Assembly: GCA_023432565.1 (NCBI GenBank)
Contig: JAEYUL010000028.1
Location: 1 to 13,673 of the forward strand
Length of the DNA: 13,673 bases
Origin: Actinomycetes bacterium
GTDB lineage: Bacteria; Actinomycetota; Actinomycetes; Actinomycetales; Cellulomonadaceae
Direction of reading: 5' to 3'
Of the stretch, positions 13,331 to 13,673 are shown one piece after another. The notes under the pieces are model-generated. The model was not told the origin of the DNA and made no database searches. It saw only the letters and a program-made list of their open reading frames with translations. Every line of letters begins with the position of its first letter. The stretch's first letter is position 1. Position numbers and translations under genes: made by a program.

Positions 13331-13673
<343 letters not shown>

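Overview
The window is very GC-rich, with strong G/C in third codon positions, intact closely spaced genes on both strands, and promoter and start-site features typical of Actinomycetota. The gene set (a SipW-type signal peptidase with cognate exported proteins, a DsbA-like single-pass membrane thioredoxin, a membrane Hanks-type kinase, OtsA/OtsB, a UgpC/MsmK-type ABC ATPase) suggests a Micrococcales-type soil or plant-litter actinobacterium such as Cellulomonas. The genus is an inference and not shown directly. I see no insertion sequence, phage gene, CRISPR array or integration scar. This looks like chromosomal backbone with one accessory-looking cell-surface locus.

Positions 1-4000 hold an export and surface locus. 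A minus-strand operon runs from a 144-aa exported protein with a SipW-type signal, through a SipW-like Ser/His signal peptidase, to a 290-aa secreted six-cysteine protein that overlaps the peptidase gene by ATGA. An SGNH/GDSL hydrolase converges on the operon from the left. Beyond it, on the minus strand, is a second SipW-type exported protein (196 aa). The likely logic is that the dedicated peptidase matures one or both small beta-rich proteins, which may form or decorate a surface layer or fibre.

Positions 4085-5987 hold a divergent two-component pair: a membrane NarL-class histidine kinase (minus) and a LuxR/NarL response regulator (plus). They share a 91-bp intergenic region with an imperfect inverted repeat. 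A tRNA-Thr(TGT) gene follows, and a very long bidirectional hairpin separates it from the minus-strand thioredoxin-domain membrane protein. Upstream of that gene on the same strand is a large membrane Ser/Thr kinase with a long acidic linker.

Positions 9388-11617 hold otsA and otsB, overlapping by 8 nt, which make trehalose from a nucleotide-sugar and glucose-6-phosphate. Then come a single-pass membrane protein with a PQQ-type beta-propeller-like domain and the 5' part of a sugar-type ABC transporter ATPase that runs off the window. Trehalose synthesis, membrane signalling and redox folding of exported proteins together suggest an envelope and osmotic-stress neighbourhood, but no shared regulation is proven.

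The most interesting part is the SipW locus, with its unrecognised coupled secreted protein and two strong palindromes (848-861 and 3942-3967) placed where operators would be expected. Other points of note are several genes whose start regions look leaderless and an atypical H-box in the histidine kinase.
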